Assembly (NCBI RefSeq): GCF_027943255.1
Contig: NC_072894.1
Span: forward strand, 82,003,601 to 82,067,600
Direction: 5' to 3'
DNA from: Anastrepha obliqua
Lineage: Eukaryota > Arthropoda > Insecta > Diptera > Tephritidae
DNA length: 64,000 nt
The first letter of the stretch is position 1, and each line of letters opens with the position of its first letter. The position numbers and the translations under genes were made by a program. Shown here piece by piece: positions 1-11,640 of this stretch. A model generated the notes under the pieces. That model ran no database searches and was not told the DNA's origin. It saw only the letters and a list, made by a program, of their open reading frames with translations.

Positions 1-3000
1 TATTAATCGACTTATATATTATCCGTTCGTTTGTCCGGGTCATCGTGTCGTCGCGTCGCGTATCATATACAAAACACTGTCGTGATATACTTAATTATTA
101 TATAATTACTATATAAATCATTAAATGAAAGGGTTAAGCCATTTGTGAAAATTGAATCTAATGGAAATATGTATATCAAGAGCCCAAACCTGGTTTACAT
201 TGAACAAAAGACTGAACACGAAAATAACTTCGAATTAAAAACATTCGTACATATTTGAGCACTTTGAAACTTATCATCATAAACGATATTTGTTGCTACT
301 TCTCAACTCATATTAGCCACCTTCAAATGCATTCTCGATAAATATAAGTTTTTGTAGATGTCGTCTGCTGTACCTGGGCTGTAACAAATGTGCCGCTACA
401 ACACGCATACATGCAGTGAATGATAGCGATATTACGTCGCAATTGTGATGGTTTCATGTGCTCACAGGTTTATATTTTTGGAGAACTACTATTTCAGATA
501 AAAAAGCTGTTATAACTTGGGGCTCTTGCTAAGCTTTTCCTCAACCTAAAAAAAAACGACGATCAATATTTCTTACAATGTTCAAGTTAATATATATAAA
601 GTACTCTTATATGGCAGAAATATATTTATATAATATAAACATTGCAAAAAAATGCAAATACAAACAAACAATTAACAATCAGAATATGTCGTAGTACAAG
701 TTTATTGATTTTCATTTAATTTTTATTTGAATCAAATAAGTCTAAAAGAAATATTTTTCGTTTAAATTATTATTTTCGTTAATATACAATAGGTTTTCAC
801 AAATGTCTTTCATACTCTTTCCATCGAAATACAAATTTTCGTCGCGCGCGTTTCGGGTTTTATCGGTTTCGCGTTTCGCGTAATATTCGTCGTTCGTTCG
901 TTCTGTAGTTCACTCGGTTACTAACTCTTCATCCAGAGGGTATGCACGTGCATGCTCCAAATCGTCGGTTCGTCGCGTATCGGTTTAGCAGTAAATAAAA
1001 TTAGGCTCTAACAGGTATGTTCAGTAAATTCTACTATTTGAAATCAGTGCGACATGCCACCAAAAATATTGTAATTAAAGTACTAAATTAAGAAGAAAAA
1101 AAAAAACGACTGGAAACATAATTTACGTCATATCCAATGATTTAGTGCCAAATTCTTGCATGCTTGTTAAGAAATCTCCGGGATAGGTTTTGCAAATCGA
1201 CGCTGATTGCAAATCGTACGAATTGCGGAACATGACTGTGAAAGACTTAACTAACGGTGCGCATTAAAAAAATGCATGTATCAATAAAAACGTATAACTA
1301 AAATAATGAAATATATAATGGCAATAGTATTATTAAAAATATTTTATTTAGTTTATTTAGTAAATTTATTAGTTGTGAAAAATTATATTATTAAATCGAA
1401 TCCAGTTATAACTTATTTTTGTTTACATTAAATTATTATAAGTTATAACTCAAACTTAATTCGCAATCTTCAATTTTTTTTATCAAATTTCTATTAATTT
1501 TTATTTTGTTTTATACCAGAAAATTGTTTTAATAACTTCTTTTATATTAGTTTTTTTTAAACTGCACTTAACTCTTTAGTGAAGAAATGTAATAATTCTT
1601 AAATTGAAAAAATCTCAACCTACCTGTTAAATGTACATTACAAAATTTATCTTTTGAAGACTTTTTAGTGATTAGATTTTTATGGGTATATTAACTTAAA
1701 ACTCAAATGCAAACAGACTTAAATATATACATATATTTGTTGTGGAATTAAAGTTAACGGAATAACTGCACCATGTAAAACATAAAACTAAAACAGTGTA
1801 ATATAAAATCTAATAAATAGTATCGTTTGAAAAAGGGGATAAAAATATAAATAAAAATCTAATAAGTCGCGTGATAAATCACTACTCGTTCGTCGTACGG
1901 TAATCAATCGGTCGGTGTATTCATTCGTTCGTGGTCGCTTGCGTTGTCGCGTTAATACGTATATTATTCGCTGATATTTATGGATCTTCGCCCCGGATTC
2001 CAATTCAAATAAATGCCTATTATAATAAAACAAAATTGGTAAATAAACTGGCTAAACAGATTGTCTTTTTCGTCAAAAGAAGTAAAAGAATGGATAATAA
2101 TTGTAACGGCAAATCCAAAAACAAACCAAAAATTGCATTATATTCAATGGTCAACCTATTTTTTATGTGAAATTTAACAATATGAAATCAAATTGTGCCA
2201 AACTATTTATAAGCATATGTAAAATGTGTATGATAAAAAAATAATAATTTGTGAGTTTTGATTTTAAAATATTTCACAAATATTATATTGTCACCAAAAG
2301 GTGGTTTTCCTTAACAATGAAAAATAACTTTTCTTAGCTATATTTTTTTAGTGTGGTTTCAATATTTCCTTGGTAGACCACTAATGGACGACATGATAAT
2401 GGAGATTTTGCCTCTGAAGCAATATAAAATATTCTTCACATACCTGGCTACGTTTCGACTAATTCGTGTACTGAAATCAGTGTATGATGAAAAAAAATCA
2501 ATAAAATCTCATCTCTTTTCCTCTCTATTACTTACCATTTCATTATTTATTTTGAAAGAATTCATGCTGTTACTTCTTTTGCCGGAGAATTAATTATCTT
2601 TAGAATACAAAACGAAATTTTTGGGCATTTAATTTTGATGACAATAGAAATTACATAAATTGCACAAAAACACCAACTACAGTTTGGAAATTTACAATTT
2701 TACAGAGTCTGGGTTCAAAACAAATTATTAAATAAATTAAGATTACTATACAGGAATGTCTCAAACTCATTAGTGACGATAAAAACATCTAGAAAAAGTA
2801 TTAAAAATTAAATGTACCAAAAATACTAATATAACTAATGCTAAAACAAACAACTACTAATTCTAATCGTAAAAAATATAATATATAATAAAAACAACGG
2901 AAATAATCGTGATTTCGTATGTACCTAAGCCAAATTCATCGCGGAATTTGGTCGCGTTCGCGTATATATCTCGGGTGATTTTAACTTAACGTATAAGTAA

Positions 3001-3446
3001 AATAAAAAAATTAATATAAATATTAATTAAAATAATAGGATTATTTGAATACAAAAATCTTAAAAGAGAAATGCAAAAAAAAAAAACAAAATGGATGGAA
3101 TTAATAAGAAAAAACTTCAACAAATTCAAGCGATTAGGGAAATTTTCAATTTTAGGTACTCTTATATTAAAGGTATTTATTTTATGTATTATTATTAAAG
3201 AATGGAAAATTTTGCCTATATACATATATATGTATATGTTGCAGAGACTCATTAGTTTATAAAACAGCCCCTTTAATTTTTTTATATTTTGTTTAACAAC
3301 ACCTTATTTTCAATAAGCAAATACACAGCAAGGCTGCAAAAACCCGTACACAAATAAAGAGTAAATAAAAAAAAAATATTAGAGACCGATACATTTTCGT
3401 ACTTACTCAACATCTCGACATTCAAACTGTAAAACTAAAATTATTA
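1..3446. other. AT-rich stretch without a recognised gene; scattered CpG-rich patches
   Basis: No ORF here resembles a known protein, and the short ORFs present look like chance openings in AT-rich DNA. Four short stretches stand out by CpG content: about 38-66, 838-985, 1862-1965 and 2930-2970, each with many TCG and CGT words. They could be remnants of promoters or 5' UTRs of a gene lying outside the window, or old repeat fragments. I see no splice-linked coding exon that joins them. Confidence 0.4.
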
Positions 3447-4380
3447 AGCTAAATACACACCAGGCAACCGTTGCAGCAACACGGCCATGTTGAAGCAACC
3501 GTTGCCTCGTGTGTAGCTGTGTTGCCAATTGATTTTCGTGTTGCTGCAACCGTTGCCTGAAATATCAAATAAATTTGATTTTTGGGATAGGTTGCTGCAA
3601 CCGTTGCTTCGTGTGTATCATTGTTTACTGCTTTTACTCGTTCAGTTCGTTGAACACAAGCAAAGAAGAAGGTTCGTGCGGAGTAAAATAAAGTGAAAAA
3701 GGAAAAAATGGCAATTGAAAATAATGAAAATTATGTTAATTTTATTAACGAATATAAAAATTTGAGAGAGCTGTAGGATATAAGTAGTGAAAAATATAAA
3801 AATAAAAATTTTAGAAAAAAAGCATACGAACAATTAAAAAATGAATACAATAAAATTGATAAAAATTTCAAGTCCGCAAAAGCGTTTCCTGTTGCAAGAT
3901 ACCGCAAAGTTATTGCCAGTCTAATTTCTGCTGATATTGCCTCTCTCATTATGGTATCTTGTTTCGTTAGTTTGGCCTTTACGAAGTCCAACAATTTTCT
4001 AAACAGGGCTTCGTCGATCCTCATGTAATTTTTATAGTCCGCTGGCTCATTTTCCTTCAGTTCTTTCAGCAGCCTCTCGTTCGAAAATTCGATTTTTTTA
4101 AAGGCCAATTTTTGGACCAGATTTTATTTCTCTTCTTTTGTTGCATATCTTCTTCCTCATTTTCGTACAAAAGTTCGTCAATTATAATAAGAGAAGTAAT
4201 TTTACACATTTCGTCGATCATTTAAAAAATTTAATTTTACGTATCTTCCGATTGTACCTTTCCTGCACCACAGTTATACACAATACTGAGATTGAAGCAA
4301 CGGTCGCAACGTGTTTCTTAAACAAAGGCAACACGTTGCTGCAACCGTTGCTTCAACGGTTGCCTGGTGTGTATTTAGCT
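3447..4380. mobile_element. PIF/Harbinger-like DNA transposon, internally deleted
   Basis: The ends are inverted copies of a repeat starting AGCTAAATACACACC, each flanked by TTA (3444-3446 and 4381-4383), the 3-bp target duplication usual for PIF/Harbinger. The motif GCAACCGTTGC recurs several times near both ends as subterminal repeats. On the minus strand 4108 to about 3863 encodes a Harbinger-type transposase N-terminus (YKNYMRIDEALFRKLL, TLRYLATGNAF). On the plus strand from 3708 a second ORF resembles a MADF/Myb-type DNA-binding partner protein (FRKKAYEQL) but has a TAG at 3774-3776 where the family has Trp. Most of the catalytic region is missing, so the copy is non-autonomous. Confidence 0.75.
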
Positions 4381-4383
4381 TTA

Positions 4384-6640
4384 AAGATACCAATGGGAAC
4401 GTCAAAAAAATGCCAAATGTCTGTCAAACGTGCAAAATGGCTGCCCATTGCTTCACAGATGTTGAATATATTGAATATATGTATACATAAAATATTTCAT
4501 GACATGAATTGTGAACTTCATTGAATTCGCTGTCTCGAGAGGCAATTTTATTGAAGCTGACTATTGAAAAACATCAAAAATGTAGTGTCGAGACATTAAG
4601 TTAGTTTCTCGTTAGTATGAACATAATTACAGAAGTATAGGCTCAATAATTGAATTCGGAAATTTAATAAATATTTATTTATCTACATATAAGTCTATGG
4701 ATTCTTAGGACCTTTACTTGCAAAATAAGCAAATAGGGGGAGATACATAAAACTACTTTTTTATCCTCACATTAAAAATGAATGCAATTGTTCCTATTTG
4801 TTTACTTGTGTATATATACAATCAGAACATTCATACATACGCACTACTGTGCAAATTTAAAAAAATGGATACATAAATAATTGCTAAAGCATGTGGAAAA
4901 TTAATTATTATTTATATGAACAAAATATACCACAATCACACCTTACAACTCTAGCCGATTTAAAAATGGTTTTGAAATATGTTTGCTAAGAAATTGTTTA
5001 CAGAACATTGTAATTACACTTATACCATTACAACTATAAAATATTAATCAAAATAGAACACGAAAATGCTCTCCTTATTTTACACTAAGAGATTTAATCG
5101 AAAAATTCATATCCGTTCCATCTTATATATTTTAAATATTTAGCTTAATACTTTTAATAACCGTGATAAAAAATGGTACTATATCAACAAGCGATTCAAG
5201 TAAATTGGGAAGTTTGAAATGGAAACATAATATCTAGAATCTAATCGCAGAAAATTGTGTCATCGGTTTTCACTTAATTTTGGTATTTTGACAATTTTTT
5301 AGTTTCAAATTTGGTTTACTTAAGCATGCAACTAAATATTCAATACAGCTCTTACTAAAATATAAAAATTTAATAAATATGATTACATATACATATGTAT
5401 GTATGTACGATATTAATAAGTATAAATTTAATTAAAAATCTAGCATAGTTGTAGATATACGTGTACTCTATAAAGTAAAGTAAGTGAATAAAATATAAAT
5501 CTTAAACCGGAAACTTAACTGTAATTGATTTGAAAAGAACGGGAATATTTCAGAGAATTTCTCGCGTAATTCGTATTTGTAATTGTATTTCGAGTCGGAA
5601 TTTTGTTGCTGACCCCTCAAGCCCAAAGCTGAAAAGCTCGAGATCTTTGATTGAGACCAGAATAGGTAGGACGGAACTGATGTCAATCTTCATTGCCTTA
5701 AATAGCTTGTCACTATGAAATGGTTCATGCTCAAGCTATAATTTGATCAAGATGTTGCTATGTTGTTTAGTCTGGTGGACGTATGCAAGATTGGTAAGTG
5801 TATTTGGATATTCCGATTTATACGAAGCGAAGCTTGAGGATTTTCCGAAGTATGTTGCAATTGGTACTGTTCCTTCTAGCCTACTCAATGAGCTGACAAC
5901 AATAACAATTTTATATTGAACCATAATTCCGCTCGCATGCGAGCCCTGCCACTTCAGCTGGAAATTTTGTCTATTTTCGGAGATTCGTCCACCTGATGTG
6001 ACGAGGATGGTTAATACATTCACACGCGTAGTCTTTACATGTGAGATAGAGATGGATTGATCGGAATTTCGTAAGTTAGTTCGTGGGGTTTGTCTATTCA
6101 CAACATAAAGAGTCAGATAATAGCTGCTTTCCAAAGCATTCACCAACCACCTTACAGCGAGTAATGAATAAAACAAAAAATTTCATTTTGGCAAACTGTT
6201 CATAACTACATTGCTCTTCAAAGCATCCGCCTGAAAGTTTGCAACATGTTTTGATCCCGTGGTAGGATGGTCAAAAGACAGGCGTCGTGCTCCTCACCAC
6301 ATATCTCTCAAACTGCTATGTTTATCCATTGCTCTTCATAGGATCCCACCTGAAAGTATGCAAAATATAATAAAATGTAACCCTACTTATACTTGGGAGC
6401 ACTGCCCAAGAATGTCATTTATGAGTTAAGCGGATATAAAGAAAGTCGCTTGATAATTGCAAAACTGTTGCTACTAATTTGAGTAGCAATATACGAAACT
6501 TTGGTTGAATAGAAGAGCAAAAAAGCAAGTCATGCAAGTTCTTAGACACCCCACCTACAACAATTGGGAAATGGTCATCCAAATAAGATAATTATTATTA
6601 AAAAACCACAAAAACGCTAAAACTTATGTGGATGTAAAAT
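4384..6640. other. No gene recognised
   Basis: AT-rich sequence with no recognisable protein. An open frame on the minus strand at 5736-6176 (146 codons) has no family signature I know. Two diverged direct repeats of about 40 bp (about 6208-6248 and 6328-6366, sharing CATTGCTCTTC and CTGAAAGT) lie just beyond it. The stretch may be old transposon debris. Confidence 0.35.
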
Positions 6641-6885
6641 ATTTTCGATGTTTGACCGAACTCCTCCACCACCTCCTCCAAGATGCCCCTTGATATTTTT
6701 CACAAATGGAGTTGGGAGCTTTAAAAAGGCAGAAATACACTCGAAGAGTTTTCATTGTCTGTCGAGGAGCGGCCGCTATTGTCAAAATATTTTCTATTAA
6801 TTGGTTTTCCATACACGGTTTTTCGAACCTATTTACTTCCGAATAGCAATCATGCACAAACCCACTCGGCTACGGCGGGCTAATT
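6640..6885 (-). mobile_element. tRNA-derived SINE, diverged copy
   Basis: This is a diverged member of a repeat seen several times in the window. It retains the block around GGAGTTGGGAGCTTT, the GAGGAGCGGCCGCTATT block and, at the right, the antisense of a tRNA-like head (ACTCGGCTACGGCGGG). The sense direction is minus. Confidence 0.55.
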
Positions 6886-7644
6886 ATATATACCTGAAAA
6901 AAAACGCAAATCTCGATTTAAAATCTCACCAATGCACTCATTATTGATAAAAGGCGCTTATGCATATGCCAAAAGTCCGGGATGAAATGCGTAGTACCAC
7001 AATTTACAGGAGTTACTGCATTCCTCATTATATTATTTTAATTCTTATATTGTTAAAAGCCACAACTGAGTTAAATGAATAAAACTGCTACTGATATTAC
7101 TGCAACTGCTCTCAATAATTGCGTAAAGTATACTATCAACAGCAGCGTCTTCGCATTCTAGATGCAAAACAAGTAAAGCGCGATAGCGCTTCCCCGCACT
7201 TAAACGGTTTAGCACTTACAAATATGATCACTACACCAACAGTAACAAAAATGGCACCGACTCAAGACGATAACACGAATAACGCAAAATTGACAATGCG
7301 TCACGCGTTATCAAGGTCGTTAACGTAGAAATGGCATGCCCAACTGACATGGGCGTCCACCTTGGAATTGCTTTTCCATTACTTTAGAATAGTGTTTCAT
7401 ATTTCTTATTACAATATTTGTCTGTACACCTGGGCCTGGTCCCGTTTCTAATCGATAAATGTTTTCTGCAAATCTGCTGATGCTTTCCCACTTTTCCTCA
7501 TTACTTCTCATTTTGTCAATGATATTTTCGGCGGTTATATTTCAGTGTTCGCCGTTCATGTTTCCAAACCGAACCACCATGTATGCATTTATGAATTTCG
7601 TTTTCCCCAATTCAAACAGGTATTTGGAAATATCTGTCGCCAGA

Positions 7645-8066
7645 ACGCATTAATTAGCGCGATAACTGCTTACGCGATTTCGACCGAGTTTAACAAAGCG
7701 CGCCAGTCGTTTCTTTCTCGTGCTAACCTGCGCCAGTTAGACACACCAAGTGAAGCCAAGTACTTCTGCTGCCACCAGTTGGTACCGCATCGAATACTTT
7801 TAGAGTCGGAGCATTTGTATCCATTCGGACGGCATGACTCAGCCAGCGTAGCCGCTGGATCTTTATTCGCTGCGTTATATCTATGTCGTCGTAAAGCTCA
7901 CACTGCTCATCTTTCCATCGCCTGCGATATTCGCCGTTGCCAACGTGTAAAGGTCCAAAACCAAAATCTTGCGCAGAATCTTTCTCTCAAACACTCCAAG
8001 CGTCGCTTCATCGGATGTTGTCATCGTCCACGCTTCTGCGCCATACGTTAGGACGGGCATGATCAG
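7645..8066 (-). mobile_element. RTE-like LINE 3' part (left half, interrupted)
   Basis: The antisense of the ORF2 C-terminus and 3' end of an RTE-type LINE, in the same family as 21500-22320 and 28570-29010. Diagnostic words are TTGCGCAGAATCTTTCTCTC and TTCTGCGCCATACGT. The copy stops at the target duplication ATGATCAG and resumes after the inserted element at 10855. The two halves were therefore one LINE fragment before that insertion. Confidence 0.7.
8059..8066. repeat. 8-bp target site duplication, left copy (ATGATCAG)
   Basis: Perfect match to 10855-10862, flanking the element at 8067-10854. An 8-bp duplication is the hAT-class signature. Confidence 0.85.
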
Positions 8067-8696
8067 TAGACCGGAGTGAAATACGTAAATTTTTTCAAAT
8101 CATATCGTAATAGCAGGGAAAAGTTGCTACATATCAATACAAATTCAGGAAAAAAAAGAAATTTCAAATCGGTTAATATCTTCCGTTCGCGCATTGCATT
8201 TAAAATTTACAAATTTTATCCCAAATCTAGCTGATTTACGAAAACTTGTAGAAGTGGTAAATGATTAAAGATCGAGCTCCCTTTTTATACATAGCACTTT
8301 CAGCATTGAGTAGTAGATTTTTAATTTACTAATCTATCCATTTCTGTGGTTCTGAGCGATTAACTTTTACCAATTTTACACCAAATCTACTAAGGAAGCC
8401 TATGCCAAATGAGGCTTGCGTGAAAGCGGCTTACGGCTACTACAACATGTCTGTGCTTTAGATCGTCTTCCACTTGGTTACTTGTATTCCATCGTCTTTC
8501 TTTTCATTTTGCTTTTGATTCTGGCATACCGATAAACGAAGTGCACGGAAGAGCTAGTACTCTCTGGTCATTACCAGTTCTGCTTTCACTCTTGTCGAAC
8601 AGCGCTGTTTGGTCAAAAAAAATTCTATTCGATGTTCTTTTGAATTACATAGTTTACACAATTACTTAACATTAAATCTCTTGAAACATTTTATTC

Positions 8697-10073
8697 ATGT
8701 CTCTTACTCGTAAGGACATACACTGCCCATTTTTTGGTGCACCTAAACCACTGCTGTCATCGGTCCTTCCCACTAATACCGACATTATACAATGTTGGCA
8801 AGAAGTGAGGTACAAAATGTCAGTAGAATCTTCTGCTGCCAGTTCTGGGCAGAAGTTAAGCTTCACAGTTGTAGCAGATACTGTAGCTCATCAGACTGAG
8901 TCCCTTTATTCCAAGGCTTCGATTCCAATAGTTTCCCACACAAGAGTTGTACAAAAGATTAAACATCTACATGATCGATACTACACTCTTCGTAAATCTT
9001 ATTCAAGGGACAAAGACACACCTGAGAAACAAAAGAAGTACAATGATTTTATTGAACAATCTTCAAGTACATTATTTGACATTTCGTCCTGCAAGTGCGA
9101 GATGACACTCAATTGCTTTTGTCAAAGAAGCTTTGACAAGTGTATTTGTCCCAGGCCGGTAACTATCAACTGCACATGCCCTAAAGATAGAAAGATACCG
9201 CCATTAGAAATCAAATTTCTATATGCTCAAAGATATCTCGGACAAGGAAAGATTGGGACAGTAGATACCAAAGAAACTCAAAAGCTTACATTAAAATTGC
9301 AGAGAAAAGCTCGTCACTTAAGTCAGACCAACTTACCTGGACCTTCTTGTAGTAGTATTGATTCTGAAACAGAGATAACTCCTGAAGTTGACAATGATAA
9401 GAATGATCCCGATTTTCAGACCCCACGCTCTATTTCCTCTCAGTCAGCAAGTTCCAAAAATGCACAGATGCGCTTATCACTTCCAGCAACGGCCTTAACA
9501 AGTGATCGTTTTGGAGTATCTGATAGAGCAGCAGCAGCTATTGTGTCTAGTGCATTTAAAGACGTTGGTCTTATAACGGACAAAGATACTTCTTTTGTTG
9601 TTGATCGAAGCAAAATGAGAAGAGAAAAAGAAAAATGTAGACTAAAACTTATCGAATCGGGGAATGCAATAGAGCAATTAAACGATCCGATGTGTGTGTA
9701 TTTTGATGGCAGGATGGATAACACTTTAGTTTTAGTTGAAAAAGGAAACAAACGTTATCAATCTATAAAAAAAGAAGAGCACATTTCAGTAATAGCAGAA
9801 CCAGGCTCAAAGTACCTTTGTCATTTAGTACCTACTTCAAAAAGTGGAAAGGACACAGCATACAGCATTGTAAATTATTTTGAAGAAAATGGTATAAATA
9901 AATCTAATGTTGTAGTGATTGGATGTGATGGTACGTCAACAAATACTGGGTGGAAGAATGGTGCAATAAAATTCATTGAAACGCGTTTAAAAAGACCAGT
10001 ACAATGGGCTATCTGTCTCCTCCATTTTAATGAATTACCTATGAGGCATCTTCTGAAGATATCTTGCAATTAA
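8697..10073 (+). CDS. Transposase-like protein of the 8067-10854 element, internally deleted
   Basis: A 458-codon ORF starting at an ATG. The N-terminal third is followed at about residues 130-170 by a cysteine-dense segment (CKCEMTLNCFCQRSF, CICPRPVTINCTCP) that looks metal-binding. A Ser-rich low-complexity stretch lies near residues 215-260. Two acidic motifs that could belong to an RNase H-like catalytic core follow: YFDGRMDNTL and GCDGTSTNTGW. The frame runs through FNELPMRHLL and then stops at 10071-10073. Another frame continues EDILQLISDKEKP to 10285, so a central catalytic piece appears to have been lost around 10045-10060. I recall a widespread insect family of unnamed proteins with the same motifs but cannot name the transposase superfamily from protein alone. 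Confidence 0.6.
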   Translation: MSLTRKDIHCPFFGAPKPLLSSVLPTNTDIIQCWQEVRYKMSVESSAASSGQKLSFTVVADTVAHQTESLYSKASIPIVSHTRVVQKIKHLHDRYYTLRKSYSRDKDTPEKQKKYNDFIEQSSSTLFDISSCKCEMTLNCFCQRSFDKCICPRPVTINCTCPKDRKIPPLEIKFLYAQRYLGQGKIGTVDTKETQKLTLKLQRKARHLSQTNLPGPSCSSIDSETEITPEVDNDKNDPDFQTPRSISSQSASSKNAQMRLSLPATALTSDRFGVSDRAAAAIVSSAFKDVGLITDKDTSFVVDRSKMRREKEKCRLKLIESGNAIEQLNDPMCVYFDGRMDNTLVLVEKGNKRYQSIKKEEHISVIAEPGSKYLCHLVPTSKSGKDTAYSIVNYFEENGINKSNVVVIGCDGTSTNTGWKNGAIKFIETRLKRPVQWAICLLHFNELPMRHLLKISCN

Positions 10074-10285
10074 TTTCTGATAAAGAAAAACCTAAATTAA
10101 CCATAGATTTAACAAATATTCCATGCCATACGCAAGCTGTGGAGAGTTGCGTAAAACTAGTAACTCAAGCGTCCTCAAAAGTGTATGGGAACGAGAGACG
10201 TGATGGGTTTATAAGAGCAGCACTCACTTCTCGTACAGTTATGCCTCAATTTGACACTAAAGCAGACTTTGCCACTCCCGAATAA
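10064..10285 (+). pseudogene. C-terminal remnant of the same transposase-like protein
   Basis: After the first frame closes, a second frame reads ISDKEKPKLTIDL and then CHTQAVESCVKLVTQAS up to a TAA at about 10285. In related elements, as I remember them, this segment is the C-terminal end of the same protein. The frame change at the junction fits an internal deletion. Confidence 0.5.
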
Positions 10286-10854
10286 ATAATTTTTCATCTT
10301 TGGTTGGTTGGTTGGGAAGGGAGTGGGTGGAACTCGTCGTACAGTAACCTTCACGCGGTGAGTTCTGAGTCGTCCAAAAAGGGCAGGCCAAGAGCTGTAC
10401 AAAACTTCTTTAAGATAGTGTGGTCAGTGGGCGCGCTAAGAGGGGAATAATTTATTCTACTTATATACTCAAGAAGACTTATACAAAAATTAAAATAGAG
10501 AAACTAACCACCCGCAATTACGTAAATTTATACAAAAAATGACATTTTCCACTTCTTTTCAGGGGCTGTAGGGGCTTTGATAGAGCGGTAGACGTTTTTC
10601 TTTTCAAACTATACCTGATGTTGTAATAGTCTACAAAAAATGAACTTTATCTAACATCATTTCCACCTCTTACAATTTTTCGAATATTTGTTCAATTTAT
10701 TATAAAATTTGTAAATTTTAAATGCAATGCGCGAACGGAAGATATTAACCGATTTGAAATTTCTTTTTTTTCCTGAATTTGTATTGATATGTAGCAACTT
10801 TTCCCTGCTATTACGATATGATTTGAAAAAATTTACGTATTTCACTCCGGTCTA

Positions 10855-11060
10855 ATGATCAGAGCCTTGTAGAGTGTTAGTTTTGTTCGTTGAGAAAGGA
10901 CTTTACTTCTCAATTGCCTACTTAGTTTAATGTAGCACTTGTTGGCAAGAGAGATTCTACGTTGGATTTCCAGGCTGCCATTATTATTGGTGTTAATGCC
11001 GGTTCCTTCTCCTTCCTTTACTAATGCAAACAATTTACTTCGCCGAAATTCCTGCTGTAG
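10855..11060 (-). mobile_element. RTE-like LINE, right half of the interrupted copy
   Basis: Starts with the second ATGATCAG (10855-10862). The minus strand encodes SLEIQRRISLANKCY and LSRQLRSKVLSQRTKLTLYK, the region downstream of the reverse transcriptase in RTE-type LINEs. It continues the fragment at 7645-8066. Confidence 0.7.
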
Positions 11061-11640
11061 CATATTTGCCACCAGTCTACTGAGTATGAATGCCGTCTTA
11101 GCCTATTTAATTGGGACCCTGAAGGCTAATCTGAGATCCAGTCTGACGCCTAGGGATTGTAATAACTTTTTTGTGGTTAGCGTATTGGAATAGGTTTGTA
11201 TTCTGATTTCTAATGGGATGTGCTTCTTAGTTGGGAGTATTAGCTAGGTGGTCAATTTGAAATCACGTGAATCTAGTCACTCCTTTATCCGTATCATAAC
11301 TTGGTTGAGTGTTCTGCGAGCTTCTTCAGGTCTTCGCACTATGATGGCTATGTATCCAATTGAATCAATCGTATGCGTATCCGTTTGGAGAAGTACAATG
11401 TAAATGTACTAATGCCTAAGTATGTATGTATGCCTATTTATATTGAGCACTCCTTCATAGCGGATGTTCTACAAGTCGGGGCTGGAATCAATCCTTGTGA
11501 CACTCCGGATGTGAGGAAGCCATTTCTGATAGACGTAAATATGCTGGAACTTCGAATCGTTGCTCTAAGACGGGTGGGTAACATATCAACCCAACTTTCA
11601 CTGTTGAATGCCTTATCCGCGAAAGTAAGTCCGGATATCT
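11060..11640 (-). mobile_element. R1-like LINE reverse transcriptase remnant
   Basis: The minus strand, read with stops and frame changes, contains AFNSESWVDMLPTRL (RT finger/palm region), GVSQGLIPAPTCRTS (equivalent of the GxPQG box), and LLQSLGVRLDLRLAF with AFILSRLVANM (equivalent of the YLGV segment). The order matches an R1/I-group ORF2. It abuts an RTE-like piece, so two different LINEs are joined here. Confidence 0.55.

Larger units (their letters stand above)
8067..10854 (+). mobile_element. hAT-like element with ~150-bp perfect inverted repeats
   Basis: The element begins TAGACCGGAGTG and ends with its reverse complement. The inverted identity runs about 153 bp (8067-8219 against 10702-10854) without a mismatch that I can see, and 8-bp duplications ATGATCAG flank it. 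It sits inside an RTE-like LINE fragment. It carries a 458-codon ORF (8697-10073) whose product looks like a transposase. Identical inverted repeats and an intact duplication argue for a recent insertion. Inverted repeats this long are unusual for hAT elements, which normally have 10-30 bp. Confidence 0.8.

Noticed and set aside
5736..6176. 146-codon minus-strand ORF
   Set aside because: Not recognisable, no conserved motif, and it relies on a non-ATG or weak start in repeat-like DNA.
6208..6366. Two ~40-bp direct repeats
   Set aside because: Real, but short and diverged; no boundary or TSD supports a transposon.
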